The translations under genes and the position numbers were made by a program. From Hygrocybe punicea (Eukaryota; Basidiomycota; Agaricomycetes; Agaricales; Hygrophoraceae): DNA of 64,000 nt. The stretch spans positions 4,774,001-4,838,000 of the forward strand of contig OY744462.1 in NCBI GenBank assembly GCA_963556145.1, read 5' to 3'. A model generated the notes under the pieces. The model was not told the origin of the DNA and ran no database searches. It saw only the letters and a list, made by a program, of their open reading frames with translations. Shown piece after piece: positions 21,249-32,224 of this stretch (the first letter of the stretch is position 1; each line of letters begins with the position of its first letter).

Positions 21249-23690
21249 CTATTTGTTCCTGGAACACGTAGTGGCATAATGCCCACGTTCACCGCACTTT
21301 CCACACTTACGACGACCGGGGCCATCGCCATCGTCATTATTAAACTTCACCCGTTTGCCTGGCCATTCTCCTTCAATCGCCGAGGCGAGTCTCTTTTTGC
21401 GAGGGCGACCTTTGGTGCGAATAGGTCGAGGAGGTAGGATGGAGGGGCCTGCATCTGCGTCGCACCGCGCACTGTCCATTACAAGTCAGTCATACACAAA
21501 CACGAATGCAACCATAAAGCTTACATCATTGCATCAATATCAGCATTCAGGCTCTTCAGCTCGGCCTCGGTGTGGACATGTCGAAGAACGTCTTGGAACT
21601 TGGTAATGGCCTGGTGATGGATAACTTTTGCTGGTAAAGTTTGAGTGGTGGGTGGAGGCGAAGAGCGCCTTTGAAAGGGAGATAAATGAATAGGGATCAG
21701 TGGAGTTGTCGTCGGGTCATTCCCTGATTTGTTGCATCCAATTCTCACAACATCAGTTATTGCAATGTCAAGACTTGGTTCTGTGAGCCACCTAGTTGGT
21801 AGCTAAGCACTGTTGCGCCATGAGAGGACACAAATGGCATACCTTCGATTGAAGAGACCTAAATGGAATTGCGCTGGTGATTGCAGTCTTCGGAGTACGG
21901 CGTAGAAGTGCCGACAGGGTATCCCTAAATTTGTACCCATCATACAGTCACAAACGGGGTGACTGGTATCAAGTAGAGCCAGGTAATGAGTAGCATGCGT
22001 CGCGTAGTGTTTGATCTCGAAAAATGTTGCACAGGTCCTACCACCACTCACAACCAACTGAAGGAGGTATTGTGCTGAAATACGGATTGTATCTTCCGAA
22101 AAGTTGTCGAGAAGACTCTGAAGGTAAATTTGAGTTAGCTAATGTCCCTGGCAAGTTGGAGCAAAATTTAAGAACCTCTGATGCCGTGATGACTCTGTCG
22201 GCTTCATCAGCAGGAACGGCGCTACGCTGTATTTCATGGGAAGCCAAAAAGTCAGCCTATGAGAAGTCAGCTTGGAACGCACATTTGACGGATTAGGTCC
22301 TTACCCAGTTGTCTGATCCTTGTGGAAGGCTGGAACACTCTGCAGTGTAGAATACAGATGATTCCATCTGCTCATATGATTTCTGTACAGCATATGGAAC
22401 GCAGTGAGAGCGAAGAAGTTGAAGGGGTTCAGCAAAAAGAATATCAGTTTGAGTTGGGTGCCATAAATGTGCTGTCTGAGGAATTCTTCTCAGCTGGTGC
22501 TACAAATCAAAATGGAAGAGCATACTTGCCTGTCGAATATGAAGGGCTTCAAGATTGTGCTGGGCTTGGGAACGCTGAATTAAGTTCATTGAGAGTTGGT
22601 AAGCAGATGTCTTCGAATCACCAAGCAGCTTATTGACACGGTTCTCCCCTTCTACACGGCCAGACGTGCGGACGCCGCAAGTATAGCGTGTTGCGACAAA
22701 AGTCCATGCCCAGCGTTTACGATCTGGCCAAAGCTCTCCATCAAGGTAAGGTTGCGCAGCAGGAAATTTTGCAAGGAGTCCAGCCCAGGCTTCTTCGAGG
22801 GCTGCAGGAGAAATGGAATAATAGACGCTCCAGAATGCTTCTCGAAAGGATTGCATCAAGGGTCCAAGGATTGGCGCCAACTTCTTGACGACATTACCAT
22901 CGAGGTGGTTGAGGCAACGACCATGAAACGAGATCTCTGATTCAGGCCATCTAGAAACTGCCAAGTCGAGTCCAGTATCCGCATCTGAAAAGAAAACACG
23001 CTCCAAACACGTTGGGAGTACTGCAAATAGGCAGTCCAGTGCCCATTGATGCTCGTTTGCTGTCTCACTAGTATGGAGTGAATAGGCAATATTGCGAGAT
23101 GCGAAGAACTGGTCAATGACCACAAAAACATTTAAAGGGAGTCCATACTGGTTTCGAAGCATAGCGATGTCATTAATGATGACATCATTGAATCGTTGAG
23201 TGATGGAAACTTGGCCCGGAGACATCCAAAATAAGCGCTGGAACTGGCGAGTGGTTTGGTCGACTTGGACGTGGAAGATCCATCGGTGATCAGCATTCTT
23301 TAACTCGGTAAGCTTCTCGACAAGCGCGACAAAATCCCCGCCCGAATTTTGCATAGAATGGCGTGTCTCTCGCCGTACATCATCAAGGAGATTTGACACT
23401 TGGCGCAGTGTGAGTGGGTGGTCAGGGAATTGAGCCAACAATAAAGTATGAATTTCACCCCTCCCCAAGGATTTGATGGGCGCGAGGTCGTGAACTAAGT
23501 CCTTCTGTCGCTGGGACGGTGGGTTATATTCAGGGAGATGATCGTCATGAACAGCGGGGTGGTTGTGGACAAGGTTGAGGGATGAGAAGTAATAAGAACC
23601 TCCTGGTGAAATCCGCACATTGACATGACTAAGGCATGAACAGCGCTTAGTTTTACCACGACAACACTCAGCGCTCGTGGTACCGTTGGA
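21249..23690 (-). pseudogene. MULE transposase (DDE) with SWIM finger, AT-hook and CCHC knuckle
   Basis: Minus-strand order: a FAR1-like Cys cluster ECCRGKTKRCSC and NVRISPGGSYYFSSLNLVHNHP (about 23690-23555), then LFWMSPGQVSITQRFNDVIINDIAMLRN (first Asp), LNVFVVIDQ (second Asp), CLNHLDGNV and RTSGRVEGENRVNK (acidic third site) to about 22530. After a short intron (possibly GC-AG) comes EPLQLLRSHCVPYAVQKSYEQMESSVFYTAE, a GTAAGG intron at about 22298-22228, then the SWIM finger CDCMMGTNLGIPCRHFYAVL near 21945-21885, an intron near 21847-21802, a linker, another GTAAGC intron near 21523-21475, an AT-hook KGRPRKKR and a knuckle CGKCGERGHYATTC ending 21249. The enzyme excises and integrates the MULE. 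A one-base shift near 23690 separates it from the upstream protease linker. Confidence 0.85.
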
Positions 23691-24374
23691 CCAAATTTAG
23701 CTGTGCGAGGAGTAGGTGTACCGTCTGCAGCATTTGATTCAGAGTCGGTTTCTGGATCAGTGATGTCACGATCAAAGGCAGAATCAGCAATAGCCACGGC
23801 AGGCTGCATGTGATGTGCACTCGGTGCAAGATTGTTGGTGCCTTCGTCTGTCAGATCCGCATGGGGGAAGCCAATGGAGGACTGAAGCTAAATTAAATTT
23901 CAGCCACTTTGTCTCATCAATAAATGATAGCTTACTTTAGCTAATGAGCGAATCGCTGTCAGGTGATGGAGCAGAAGTTCTCGTAACCAATTATGATGAA
24001 ATGTCAACGCCATTTCGAGGGACCAAGGCATCACGTTTGGGTCAGCAAAAGCTTGAATGACGCTCAATGAAATTATCCCACACGACCCGCTGCCAGGTCC
24101 TTGGTATGGAACAGGGAGGGCTTTCTCCGTCCATTTCCCTTGAGTGTCTGTGACGTCCCCTAGAAACCATCGCAATTTATCCAACATTGCTTCATCTGGG
24201 GCCCACTCCAAGGAATCGCCTTGCTGAACGAGCCGCTTCTTCATCAGAATGACACACGGTGCCCAGTGCGAATTTTTTTTGTTAAACATGAAGGCGATAA
24301 TGTCAGGTGGGTCAGTGAGAAGGGACTCTCGGAGATCTTTTAGGACTTTGGAAAGACAACCTGCACAGTATGCA
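23691..24374 (-). pseudogene. Ulp1-like cysteine protease, C-terminal catalytic part, fused to transposase linker
   Basis: Follows element B on the minus strand: VLKDLRESLLTDPPDIIAFMFNKKNSHWAPCVILM (catalytic His in SHW), GDSLEWAPDEAMLDKLRWFL (Asp in GDS), and VPYQGPGSGSCGIISLSVIQAF (catalytic Cys in SCG), near 24280-24060. The frame then meets a GTAAGC donor at 23935 and an acceptor at 23888; splicing continues in phase into LQSSIGFPHADLTDEG...DSESNAADGTPTPR, an acidic linker that leads into the transposase. This suggests one Ulp1-transposase fusion protein. Ulp1 domains cleave SUMO/ubiquitin-like conjugates; why MULEs carry them is not settled. The fusion is inferred from splice phase. Confidence 0.75.
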
Positions 24375-24381
24375 TTTGTGA
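24375..24381 (+). repeat. TSD of element B, left copy
   Basis: TTTGTGA, repeated at 32218-32224. The next base differs (C versus G), so the duplication is 7 bp, or 8 bp with one change. Confidence 0.8.
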
Positions 24382-24429
24382 CACCAGATTCAGCAAGATA
24401 TTACCAACTGAGATGGGATGCCTGAAAAT

Positions 24430-25560
24430 GAGATCACCCAACTGACTTGGGGATAGCTGAATCAGGCTGAGATATATCCTGGCCCAACTGACATGGTCTA
24501 GGCTGAGGTTCTCAGGATATATCCTAGCCCAACTGACATGGTTCAGGCTGATTTTCTCAGGATATATCCTGGCCAAACTGACATGGTTCAGGCTCTATCA
24601 GGATATATCCTGACCCAACTGACATGGTTCAGGCTGATGCTATCAGGATATATCCTAACCCAACTGACATGGTCTAGGCTGATTTTCTCAGGATATATCC
24701 TGGCCCAACTGACATGGTCTAGGCTGAGGTTCTCAGGATATATCCTGGTCCAACTGACATGGTTCAGGCTGATTTTCCCAGGATATATCCTGGTCCAACT
24801 GACATGGTTCAGGCTGATGCTATCAGGATATATCCTAACCCAACTGACATGGTCTAGGCTGATTTTCTCAGGATATCCTGGCCCAACTGACATGGTCTAG
24901 GCTGAGGTTCTCAGGATATATCCTGGTCCAACTGACATGGTTCAGGCTGATGCTATCAGGATATATCCTAACCCAACTGACATGGTCTAGGCTGATTTTC
25001 TCAGGATATCCTGGCCCAACTGACATGGTCTAGGCTGAGGTTCTCAGGATATATCCTGGTCCAACTGACATGGTTCAGGCTGATTTTCTCAGGATATATC
25101 CTAACCCAACTGACATGGTTCAGGCTGATTTTCTCAGGATATATCCTGGCCCAACTGACATGGTCTAGGCTGAGGTTCTCAGGATATATCCTGGTCCAAC
25201 TGACATGGTTCAGGCTGAATTTCTCAGGATATATCCTGACCCAACTGGGATGGTCTAGGCTGATTTTCTCAGGATATATCCTGTCCCAACTGACATGGTT
25301 CAGGTTGATTTGATCTAGGCTGAATTTCTCAGGATATATCCTGACCCAACTGGGATGGTCTAGGCTGATTTTCTCAGGATATATCCTGGCCCAACTGACA
25401 TGGTTCAGGCTGATTTGATCTAGGCTGATTTTCTCAGGATATATCCTGACCCAACTGGGATTATCTAGGCTGATTTCCCAGGATAACTTCAGGCCCCACT
25501 GGGATGGCCTAGGCTGATGTTATCAGCATATCTCCTGCACCCACTATTTTCTAGGCTGAT
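24430..25560 (+). repeat. 45-bp subterminal minisatellite, left array of element B
   Basis: About 25 units of 45 bp. Each contains AGGATATATCCT, a perfect 12-bp palindrome, followed by GGCCCAACTGACATGG and a TAGGCTGATTTTCTC segment. Two unit types (TTCAGGCTGATG.TAT and TCTAGGCTGAGGTTC) alternate in higher-order blocks. Confidence 0.95.
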
Positions 25561-27100
25561 CCACCTCCACAAATGCAAAATTTCTGGTGAAGATTATCGT
25601 TTGGTTTATATAATTAATTCACTATTTATTTTCTGCTATTTACAGATTTATATTCATCACAAAAGATAATACCACTGTGTATTCTTTACAAAGTATCATA
25701 TACTTCAACATACAATTTATAAGTTCCATATTTCATGTTTCTATTCTCATTACATTCACAGAATGATAGAACCCCTATTTCTGTTCATCACTTGTAGAGA
25801 AAGAATTGCTATTTGCAGTTATTTTGGCACATGTAATATAATCACAAATTTATGATGTTTTCAACATTTCAATTTTAACTCCTTTGGGTTTGGGCAGGAT
25901 CAGGTGATTAGATAGGCAAAATTGCAGTACATTCTGATTCCTAGCTGCTAGTAATACAAATGAAATAATTTGTTTGATATATACTCAGTTTTGCTTATAA
26001 ATGACTATATTCAACATGTGGATTTTTATGCATTTGTTATTGCTCTACAAGTGAGCCAATCTAATCATCTGATTCTGCTGAAAACTGAGAGAGTTAAATT
26101 TTGATGTTGAAAACATCAAAATCTTGTGATTATTTCACATGTGCCAAAATACCTACAAATAGCAATAAATATGTATGCCTTGTCATTTCTTTTTTGATGG
26201 CCCTCCTCATTTGCCTCTTCTTAATCCATATGCATTTTAGACTCCTTTCTAATTTCTGATATTAGTGTTTTTATTGACCATATCCACCAATAATCACTTA
26301 CAATTTTTCAGCAGATAGAATTTTCTGAAACACTGACTTTACCTCTAGCTGAACTTTTATCCATTTTTCATGTGCTGCCTTCCCATGAATTTGAATTCCC
26401 CATTCCTTCAATCCCAGTACAAGTAGAACAATTTTAACAAGTCCACCTTTGCACCATTCTTTTTCCAAAACAATATTAGCAGTTTGTGGTAGGAACATAT
26501 TTGTTGTAGTGGCCTTGAGAATTGTCTGAATTTCCTCAGTAGCTCAGGCAATTGTTCAGTATATGGTAGACTAGAGGGTAAGAGTGGGTAAGAGCTTGAA
26601 TGAACTTCAGAAAGTTGAAACAGAGTTTGTGCAAGATTGCTAGTGTAGTAACTCAGACTTGGAGTAAACTCATAAGTGACATAGCTAATTCTCACGTCAA
26701 AAATCACATGTTTAAGGTCATGTGATTGGGAATTAGCCACGTCAAAAATCACATGTTTAAGATCATGTGATTGTTCAGTTTCAATTAAAAACCCCGAAAC
26801 CTTCGTGTTTGGCCCCCAGTGCTCTTCGACTTCCAGTCCACTCACCCCGGCAGAGAGAGCCGAATTTCTCTGCTTGATGCCAGGGCACGGAAGTCCTGGT
26901 TTGGGTGCAGCCTCTGGATGGTTGTGAGCATTCAAATCTAGCCTTGACTGTCACCAGTGGGGAGGGTGGCCTCTCCACTATCCTTGGGCATGGGTCTGGG
27001 GTTGGTGACTTTAAAGGTCCTAGTATAGTTGTAATTTTATTCTAAGCAATCATATATATTTAAGTTTATTATAAGGGAACATTCAGTTCATTTTTGATGC
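25561..27100. other. AT-rich spacer of element B with a foldback
   Basis: No gene recognised. At 25806-26170 two arms of about 110 bp are inverted copies (CTATTTGCAG..ATTTTGGCACATGT and its counterpart near 26170-26060), a MITE-like foldback. At about 26690-26770 a 60-bp unit with TCACATGTTTAAG.TCATGTGATT is tandemly doubled. The segment 26800-26950 is GC-richer and unassigned. Confidence 0.55.
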
Positions 27101-27138
27101 CGGTGGCATCAGTCCCACACCCAGTAAGAAGGCTACAT

Positions 27139-27192
27139 ACCTCGCGATGCCGGCACATGCATCAATTGATGCGGCGGCGTGTTTCGCGAGGT
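27139..27192. repeat. 54-bp palindromic hairpin, copy 1 (element B)
   Basis: Starts ACCTCGCGA, has CATCAATTGATG exactly at its centre (27160-27171) and ends TCGCGAGGT. Copies occur at 54173-54227 and, decayed, near 46468-46524. All three sit at the edge of a low-complexity CGTCCT-type region. Confidence 0.85.
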
Positions 27193-27299
27193 GTTGATGC
27201 CCTACTGGTGGGCTTGTCATTGGGGCCGTGAGGGCCATCGCCGTCGTCGTTGGGCCGTGTTGGGCGTCAGTGGGGCCGCTGTCGTCGTTGGGCGTTGGC

Positions 27300-29830
27300 T
27301 GGGGGCCCTTTACGGCATTGGTGGGGCCGTCGGCCCCGTGCCGTTCGTGTTGTCGTTGCCGTCCCGTTTGCCGTCCCGTCCTCGCCGTTTCCGTCCTCGT
27401 CGTCCCTGTTGCCGTCATCCTCGTTGTCCCGGTCTCGTTGTCCTCGTCATCCCGTTCCCTCGTCGTTTCCGTCGCCCGTCGTCCGTTGCCCCCGTCCCCG
27501 TCCCCGTGCTCGCTGTCCTCGTCGTCATCCTCGTCGTCGTCCCCGTCGTCCTCGTCGTCCCCGTTGCCGTCGTCCCCGTTGCCGTCGTCCTTGTTGTCTC
27601 GGGCTCCGTGGTCCTCGTGGTCCCGTTCCCCCGTCCCCGTCGTCCTCGTTTCCGTCGTCCGTTGTCCCCGTCCCCGTCCCCATGCCCGCTGCCCGTGCCC
27701 GCTGTCTTCGTCGTCGTTGCCCCTGCCCGTTGTCGTCTTCCCGTTGTCGTGGTTCCCGGTTACCGTCGTCGTATTCCCCTTTCGCGCCGTCGTCGCGTTC
27801 GTTCGTTCACCCCGTCGTCGTCATTCCCGTCGTCCTCGGTCTTGCTGTCGTGGTCGTCCTGGGTTGCTCCCGTTCACGGCTGCATCCTCCGTCTCCTTGT
27901 CGCCCGCACCGCGTCTACTTGTTGTTGCTGTTGCGTTCGCGTTCGTTTGGTGCGGCAAAGAAAACCTAAAACGGTTTATTAATAATTAGTTAGTAGAATA
28001 AATGAAAAGGATAAATGGAAGACTTACCTGGGGTGCTCTGGCATCCGCACCCGTTGTCGTGTCGTTGTTGAAAACGAAGTGTTGTTGAAGTCGCGCGCGA
28101 GAATTTCAACCGGAATTTGCCGATATCCAAAACGGGGTCGAGTTGCCATATAGGGAAGAGTGGCTGGATTTTCTTATTATTATTATATATACTACAACAC
28201 CTCAATGGCCAAGGCAAGACCCTGAAGAGATGTAGGTATGATATACCTACCCCGAGAGGAGTTTTTGTATTTTATTTCATTTTATATTGGGAGATATTCA
28301 CAATGCATTTTATGCCTCTGCCAAAATTGGACCCTTAAACACCTAACTTTGCGAGTACACGTCTGAAAAATCCAAAATTAATTCTAGGAGTACTAAGGAA
28401 GGTGTACATTGTGTTCCANNNNNNNNNNNNNNNNNNNNNNNNNNNNNNNNNNNNNNNNNNNNNNNNNNNNNNNNNNNNNNNNNNNNNNNNNNNNNNNNNN
28501 NNNNNNNNNNNNNNNNNNNNNNNNNNNNNNNNNNNNNNNNNNNNNNNNNNNNNNNNNNNNNNNNNNNNNNNNNNNNNNNNNNNNNNNNNNNNNNNNNNNN
28601 NNNNNNNNNNNNNNNNNNTGTCCGCAAAGCTCCAAATCAATTTTGGCTACAACACATTCCTTGCCACACCAACTACCAGGCACTTGTCTGGAACACAATG
28701 TACACCTTCCTTAGTACTCCTAGAATTAATTTTGGATTTTTCAGACGTGTACTCGCAAAGTTAGGTGTTTAAGGGTCCAATTTTGGCAGAGGCATAAAAT
28801 GCATTGTGAATATCTCCCAATATAAAATGAAATAAAATACAAAAACTCCTCTCGGGGTAGGTATATCATACCTACATCTCTTCAGGGTCTTGCCTTGGCC
28901 ATTGAGGTGTTGTAGTATATATAATAATAATAAGAAAATCCAGCCACTCTTCCCTATATGGCAACTCGACCCCGTTTTGGATATCGGCAAATTCCGGTTG
29001 AAATTCTCGCGCGCGACTTCAACAACACTTCGTTTTCAACAACGACACGACAACGGGTGCGGATGCCAGAGCACCCCAGGTAAGTCTTCCATTTATCCTT
29101 TTCATTTATTCTACTAACTAATTATTAATAAACCGTTTTAGGTTTTCTTTGCCGCACCAAACGAACGCGAACGCAACAGCAACAACAAGTAGACGCGGTG
29201 CGGGCGACAAGGAGACGGAGGACGCAGCCGTGAACGGGAGCAACCCAGGACGACCACGACAGCAAGACCGAGGACGACGGGAATGACGACGACGGGGTGA
29301 ACGAACGAACGCGACGACGGCGCGAAAGGGGAATACGACGATGGTAACCGGGAACCACGACAACGGGAAGACGACAACGGGCAGGGGCAACGACGACGAA
29401 GACAGCGGGCATGGGCAGCGGGCATGGGGACGGGGACGGGGACAACGGACGACGGAAACGAGGACGACGGGGACGGGGGAACGGGACCACGAGGACCACG
29501 GAGCCCGAGACAACAAGGACGACGGCAACGGGGACGACGGCAACGGGGACGACGAGGACGACGGGGACGACGACGAGGATGACGACGAGGACAGCGAGCA
29601 CGGGGACGGGGACGGGGGCAACGGACGACGGGCGAGGGAAACGACGAGGGAACGGGATGACGACAACGGAGACCGCGACAACGAGGACGACGACAATGGG
29701 GACGGCGAGGACGGAAATGGCGAGGGACGGCAAACGGGACGGCTACGGCAACACGAATGGGAACGGGGCCAGACGGGAACGACGACGACGACGGGGGCGA
29801 CGAGGGCGACGCGGAGGGGCGTGGACATGT
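27300..29830. repeat. palindrome of element B: two inverted low-complexity gene modules around a gap
   Basis: Bases 27480-28418 and 28689-29627 are inverted copies (positions sum to 57107). The inner 430 bp look identical; the outer parts differ by single bases (three amino-acid-changing differences noticed) and by small indels before about 27470. Each arm holds a CGTCGTCC-type low-complexity tract, an intron-like segment and a promoter-like leader. 28619-28688 is unpaired centre sequence; the rest of the centre is the N run. Confidence 0.9.
28419..28618. other. assembly gap (200 N)
   Basis: Exactly 200 N, a fixed-size placeholder, lying at the centre of the palindrome where assembly is expected to fail. 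Confidence 0.99.
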
Positions 29831-29832
29831 AG
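29150..29832 (+). CDS. hypothetical D/N/G-rich low-complexity protein (right arm of B; mirrored in left arm)
   Basis: Not a recognised family. Upstream is a GTAAGT...CTAAC...TTTTAG intron (about 29081-29141) with a good branch-point motif (CTAACTAATT), conserved in position in element C and at 61.5 kb, which argues for transcription. Downstream the sequence is GACGACGGGGACGGG-type repeats; the frame from 29341 to 29832 encodes D, N, G, T and R almost only (NKDDGNGDDGNGDDEDDGDD-like). The true reading frame cannot be decided because other frames are also open. A mirrored copy lies on the minus strand at about 27480-27960. It may equally be a non-coding transcript. Confidence 0.3.
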
Positions 29833-29859
29833 GTAACCCCGGTATGTAATTTTTTAGGT

Positions 29860-30070
29860 CCCCCCCGTTTCCCTCCCCTTCCCCCCGTTTCCCTCTCCTC
29901 TGCCCCTTCTCCCCCTGCCTATCTCCTACCCCCTCCCATCCACCTCCTGCCCTTCTCCCCTTGCCCACCTCCTGCCCTTCTCCCCTTGCCCACCCCCTCC
30001 ATTCCCCCTGGTCATTTCCCCCTCTCCTCTTCTCTCCACCACCATCACCACCACCTCCCACCCTCATCCC
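29860..30070 (+). repeat. polypyrimidine tract in element B
   Basis: About 200 bases almost free of G and A (TCCCCTT, CCCCCGTTTCCC repeats), ending in a CACCACCAT run. A similar tract lies at 42720-42840. It could form H-DNA or be the tail of the low-complexity module. Confidence 0.8.
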
Positions 30071-30229
30071 CTGATAATATAATGTAGATATGTATATAAT
30101 TAAGCAAAATAATTATGTGATTTGCAATGTCTATTTTAAGTAAGTTACTAAATGTAAATTATTTAAAATTATGTTATAACATATGATATAATGATTTAGT
30201 GGTATGATTACTTAGCAGATGCTGAGCAG

Positions 30230-30490
30230 GGTGAGACATCCCAGAAAAGGCTGTGGGATGTCCCACAAGCTGACAGGGATGTCCCAGATAAGCTGTGGGA
30301 TGTCCCACAGGCTGGCTGGGGGCTGAGAGGGATGTCCCAGACAAGGCTGTGGGACATCCCATCCCGACTGTGGGACGTCCCACAAGCTGACAGCAATGTC
30401 CAAGAGAAGGCTGTGGGACATCCTACAAGCTCACAGGATATCCCAGAAGCTGAGAGGGATGTCCCAACCAAGCCTCTGTGAGATGTCCCC
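30230..30490 (+). repeat. 21-bp minisatellite GGGATGTCCCA
   Basis: About twelve units of 21 bp, each containing GGGA(TG/CA)TCCC, a near-perfect palindrome, separated by CAAGCTGACA or AGAAGGCTGT. Scattered GATGTCCCA motifs continue at about 31050-31150. Confidence 0.85.
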
Positions 30491-31479
30491 TTACTTTAAG
30501 CCCAAGTCCACTTTCCTCAAGAAGCACTCTAACCTTAACATAGATTGAAAATTAGATCTCTCCTCTGCATCTGCATCCCAGTCAGCCATTGTATGCACAG
30601 CCAATAATGTAATAACCACTGATATCCTGATCAAATCCTCTTCATAATACACTTGTTCAATTTTCAGCTCAGCCTCCTCTGCATATGTAGCCCCACTTCT
30701 CTTTGTTTATTATGCATGCTCTGCTCACTCACTCCCCTACAAGCTTCGGATTGCCACATGCACAAGGGATTGGTTTACTAGAAGCACACCCTCCTCTTTC
30801 CCATCTCATTACCCAAAATCTCCAGCCCTTTTCCTCTCCTACTCCTTCTGTCTTTATATGTGGAAACAACTGAAGGAGAATCAGCTCTGTGACTCTCAAA
30901 TGTACAATCTTATACTATGCTATCGCACCCATGGTACCTATAGTGGCCATGACAAGGCCTTGAAATTTACAACTAGATGCTATCATCATTCTGAGTTTTC
31001 TATTAAATACCTATGGAAGGGGCATCTCAAATTCCCCCAGACACCTCCTCTGGTAGGGATGTCCCATGGGGCCACAACACCAAATGTCATCCCATGGGCC
31101 ATCCCATATACCAGACCAGGGACAATGGAATGTCCCAATGTATGGTCCCAGGGATGATGGTTTTGTCCCAGGGCTGCCCAGTACTTGTACCAACATGTAG
31201 ATGGTTCAGTACTAGGAGTGAGTTGAAACTAGTTGCCCAGGCTTGGGGGTAGCCTGAAGTGCATATGAACACTGCACTAACCATCATTGGCTGACAAAAA
31301 GAACCTCTCAAGAAACTCCAAGCTCATATGATTAGCTTTGAAAAGAAGCTATCTGCTCGCACATATTCTATTTTAGTCAATTGTGGGGGATGATCTATAG
31401 CAGGAGTACAATCAGGATGGATAGTATTGGTCTGAACTTGACAGTCATGTTTGAATGTGCAACCAGTCTGAGTCATAAT
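30491..31479. other. spacer of element B
   Basis: No coding signal recognised; CT-rich and AT-rich segments with isolated CATCCCA motifs between 31040 and 31160. Confidence 0.4.
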
Positions 31480-32135
31480 GGTTGGCCCAGGATATATCCT
31501 GACTCAATAAGCGTAGACCATCTCAGTTGAGCCAGGATATATCCTGAGAAATTCAGCCTGAACCATGTCAGTTGGGCCAGGATATATCCTGAGAAATTCA
31601 GCCTGAACCATCCCAGTTGGGCCAGGATATATCCTGAGAAAATCAGCCTAGACCATCCCAGTTGGGTCAGGATATATCCTGAGAAAATCAGCCTGAACCA
31701 TGTCAGTTGGACCAGGATATATCCTGAGAACCTCAGCCTAGACCATGTCAGTTGGGCCAGGATATATCCTGAGAAAATCAGCCTAGACCATGTCAGTTGG
31801 GTTAGGATATATCCTGATAGCATCAGCCTGAACCATGTCAGTTGGGTCAGGATATATCCTGATAGCATCAGCCTGAACCATGTCAGTTGGGCCAGGATAT
31901 ATCCTGAGAAAATCAGCCTGAACCATGTCAGTTGGACAAGGATATATCCTGAGAACCTCAGCCTAGACCATGTCAGTTGGGCCAGGATATATCCTGAGAA
32001 AATCAGCCTGAACCATGTTGGTTGGGTCAGGATATATCCTGAGAAAATCAGCCTGAACCATGTCAGTTGGGCCAGGATATATCCTGAGAACCTCAGCCTA
32101 GACCATGTCAGTTGGGCCAGGATATATCTCAGCCT
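31480..32135 (-). repeat. 45-bp subterminal minisatellite, right array of element B
   Basis: Inverted counterpart of 24430-25560 with about 15 units, each with AGGATATATCCT and CCATGTCAGTTGG. The TIR follows at 32120-32217. Confidence 0.95.
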
Positions 32136-32224
32136 GATTCAGCTATCCCCAAGTCAGTTGGGTGATCTCATTTTCAGGCATCCCATCTCAGTTGGTAATA
32201 TCTTGCTGAATGCCCTGTTTGTGA

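Larger units (their letters stand above)
24382..32217. mobile_element. element B: 7.8-kb transposon with inverted 45-bp arrays and central palindrome
   Basis: Termini CACCAGATTCAGCAAGATAT and inverted CAGGGCATTCAGCAAGATAT continue as a nearly identical TIR for over 90 bp. Inside lie inverted 45-bp minisatellites, AT-rich spacers, and a head-to-head inverted pair of a low-complexity gene module around a 200-N gap. No transposase is recognisable, so it is non-autonomous. The array plus TIR plus 7-8-bp TSD layout resembles the KDZ element at 0.4-9.4 kb and element C; membership in the KDZ class is inferred. Confidence 0.85.

Noticed and set aside
28419..28618. Both large palindromes as pure assembly artefacts
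   Set aside because: Gaps at the centres raise the suspicion, but the arms differ by single bases (for example 53893 against 54690) and by outer indels in element B, and element C has a perfect TSD and TIRs outside the arms. Artefact cannot be excluded fully without long reads.
27179..29836. Several long Ser/Pro/Arg/Val-rich frames on both strands
   Set aside because: They are by-products of GTCGTC/CCGTCC repeats that lack stop codons; composition changes completely with frame. Only the frame downstream of the conserved intron is kept, at low confidence.
24382..32217. Elements B and C as Helitrons
   Set aside because: Helitrons have no TIRs and make no target duplication; B and C have long TIRs and 7-8-bp TSDs.
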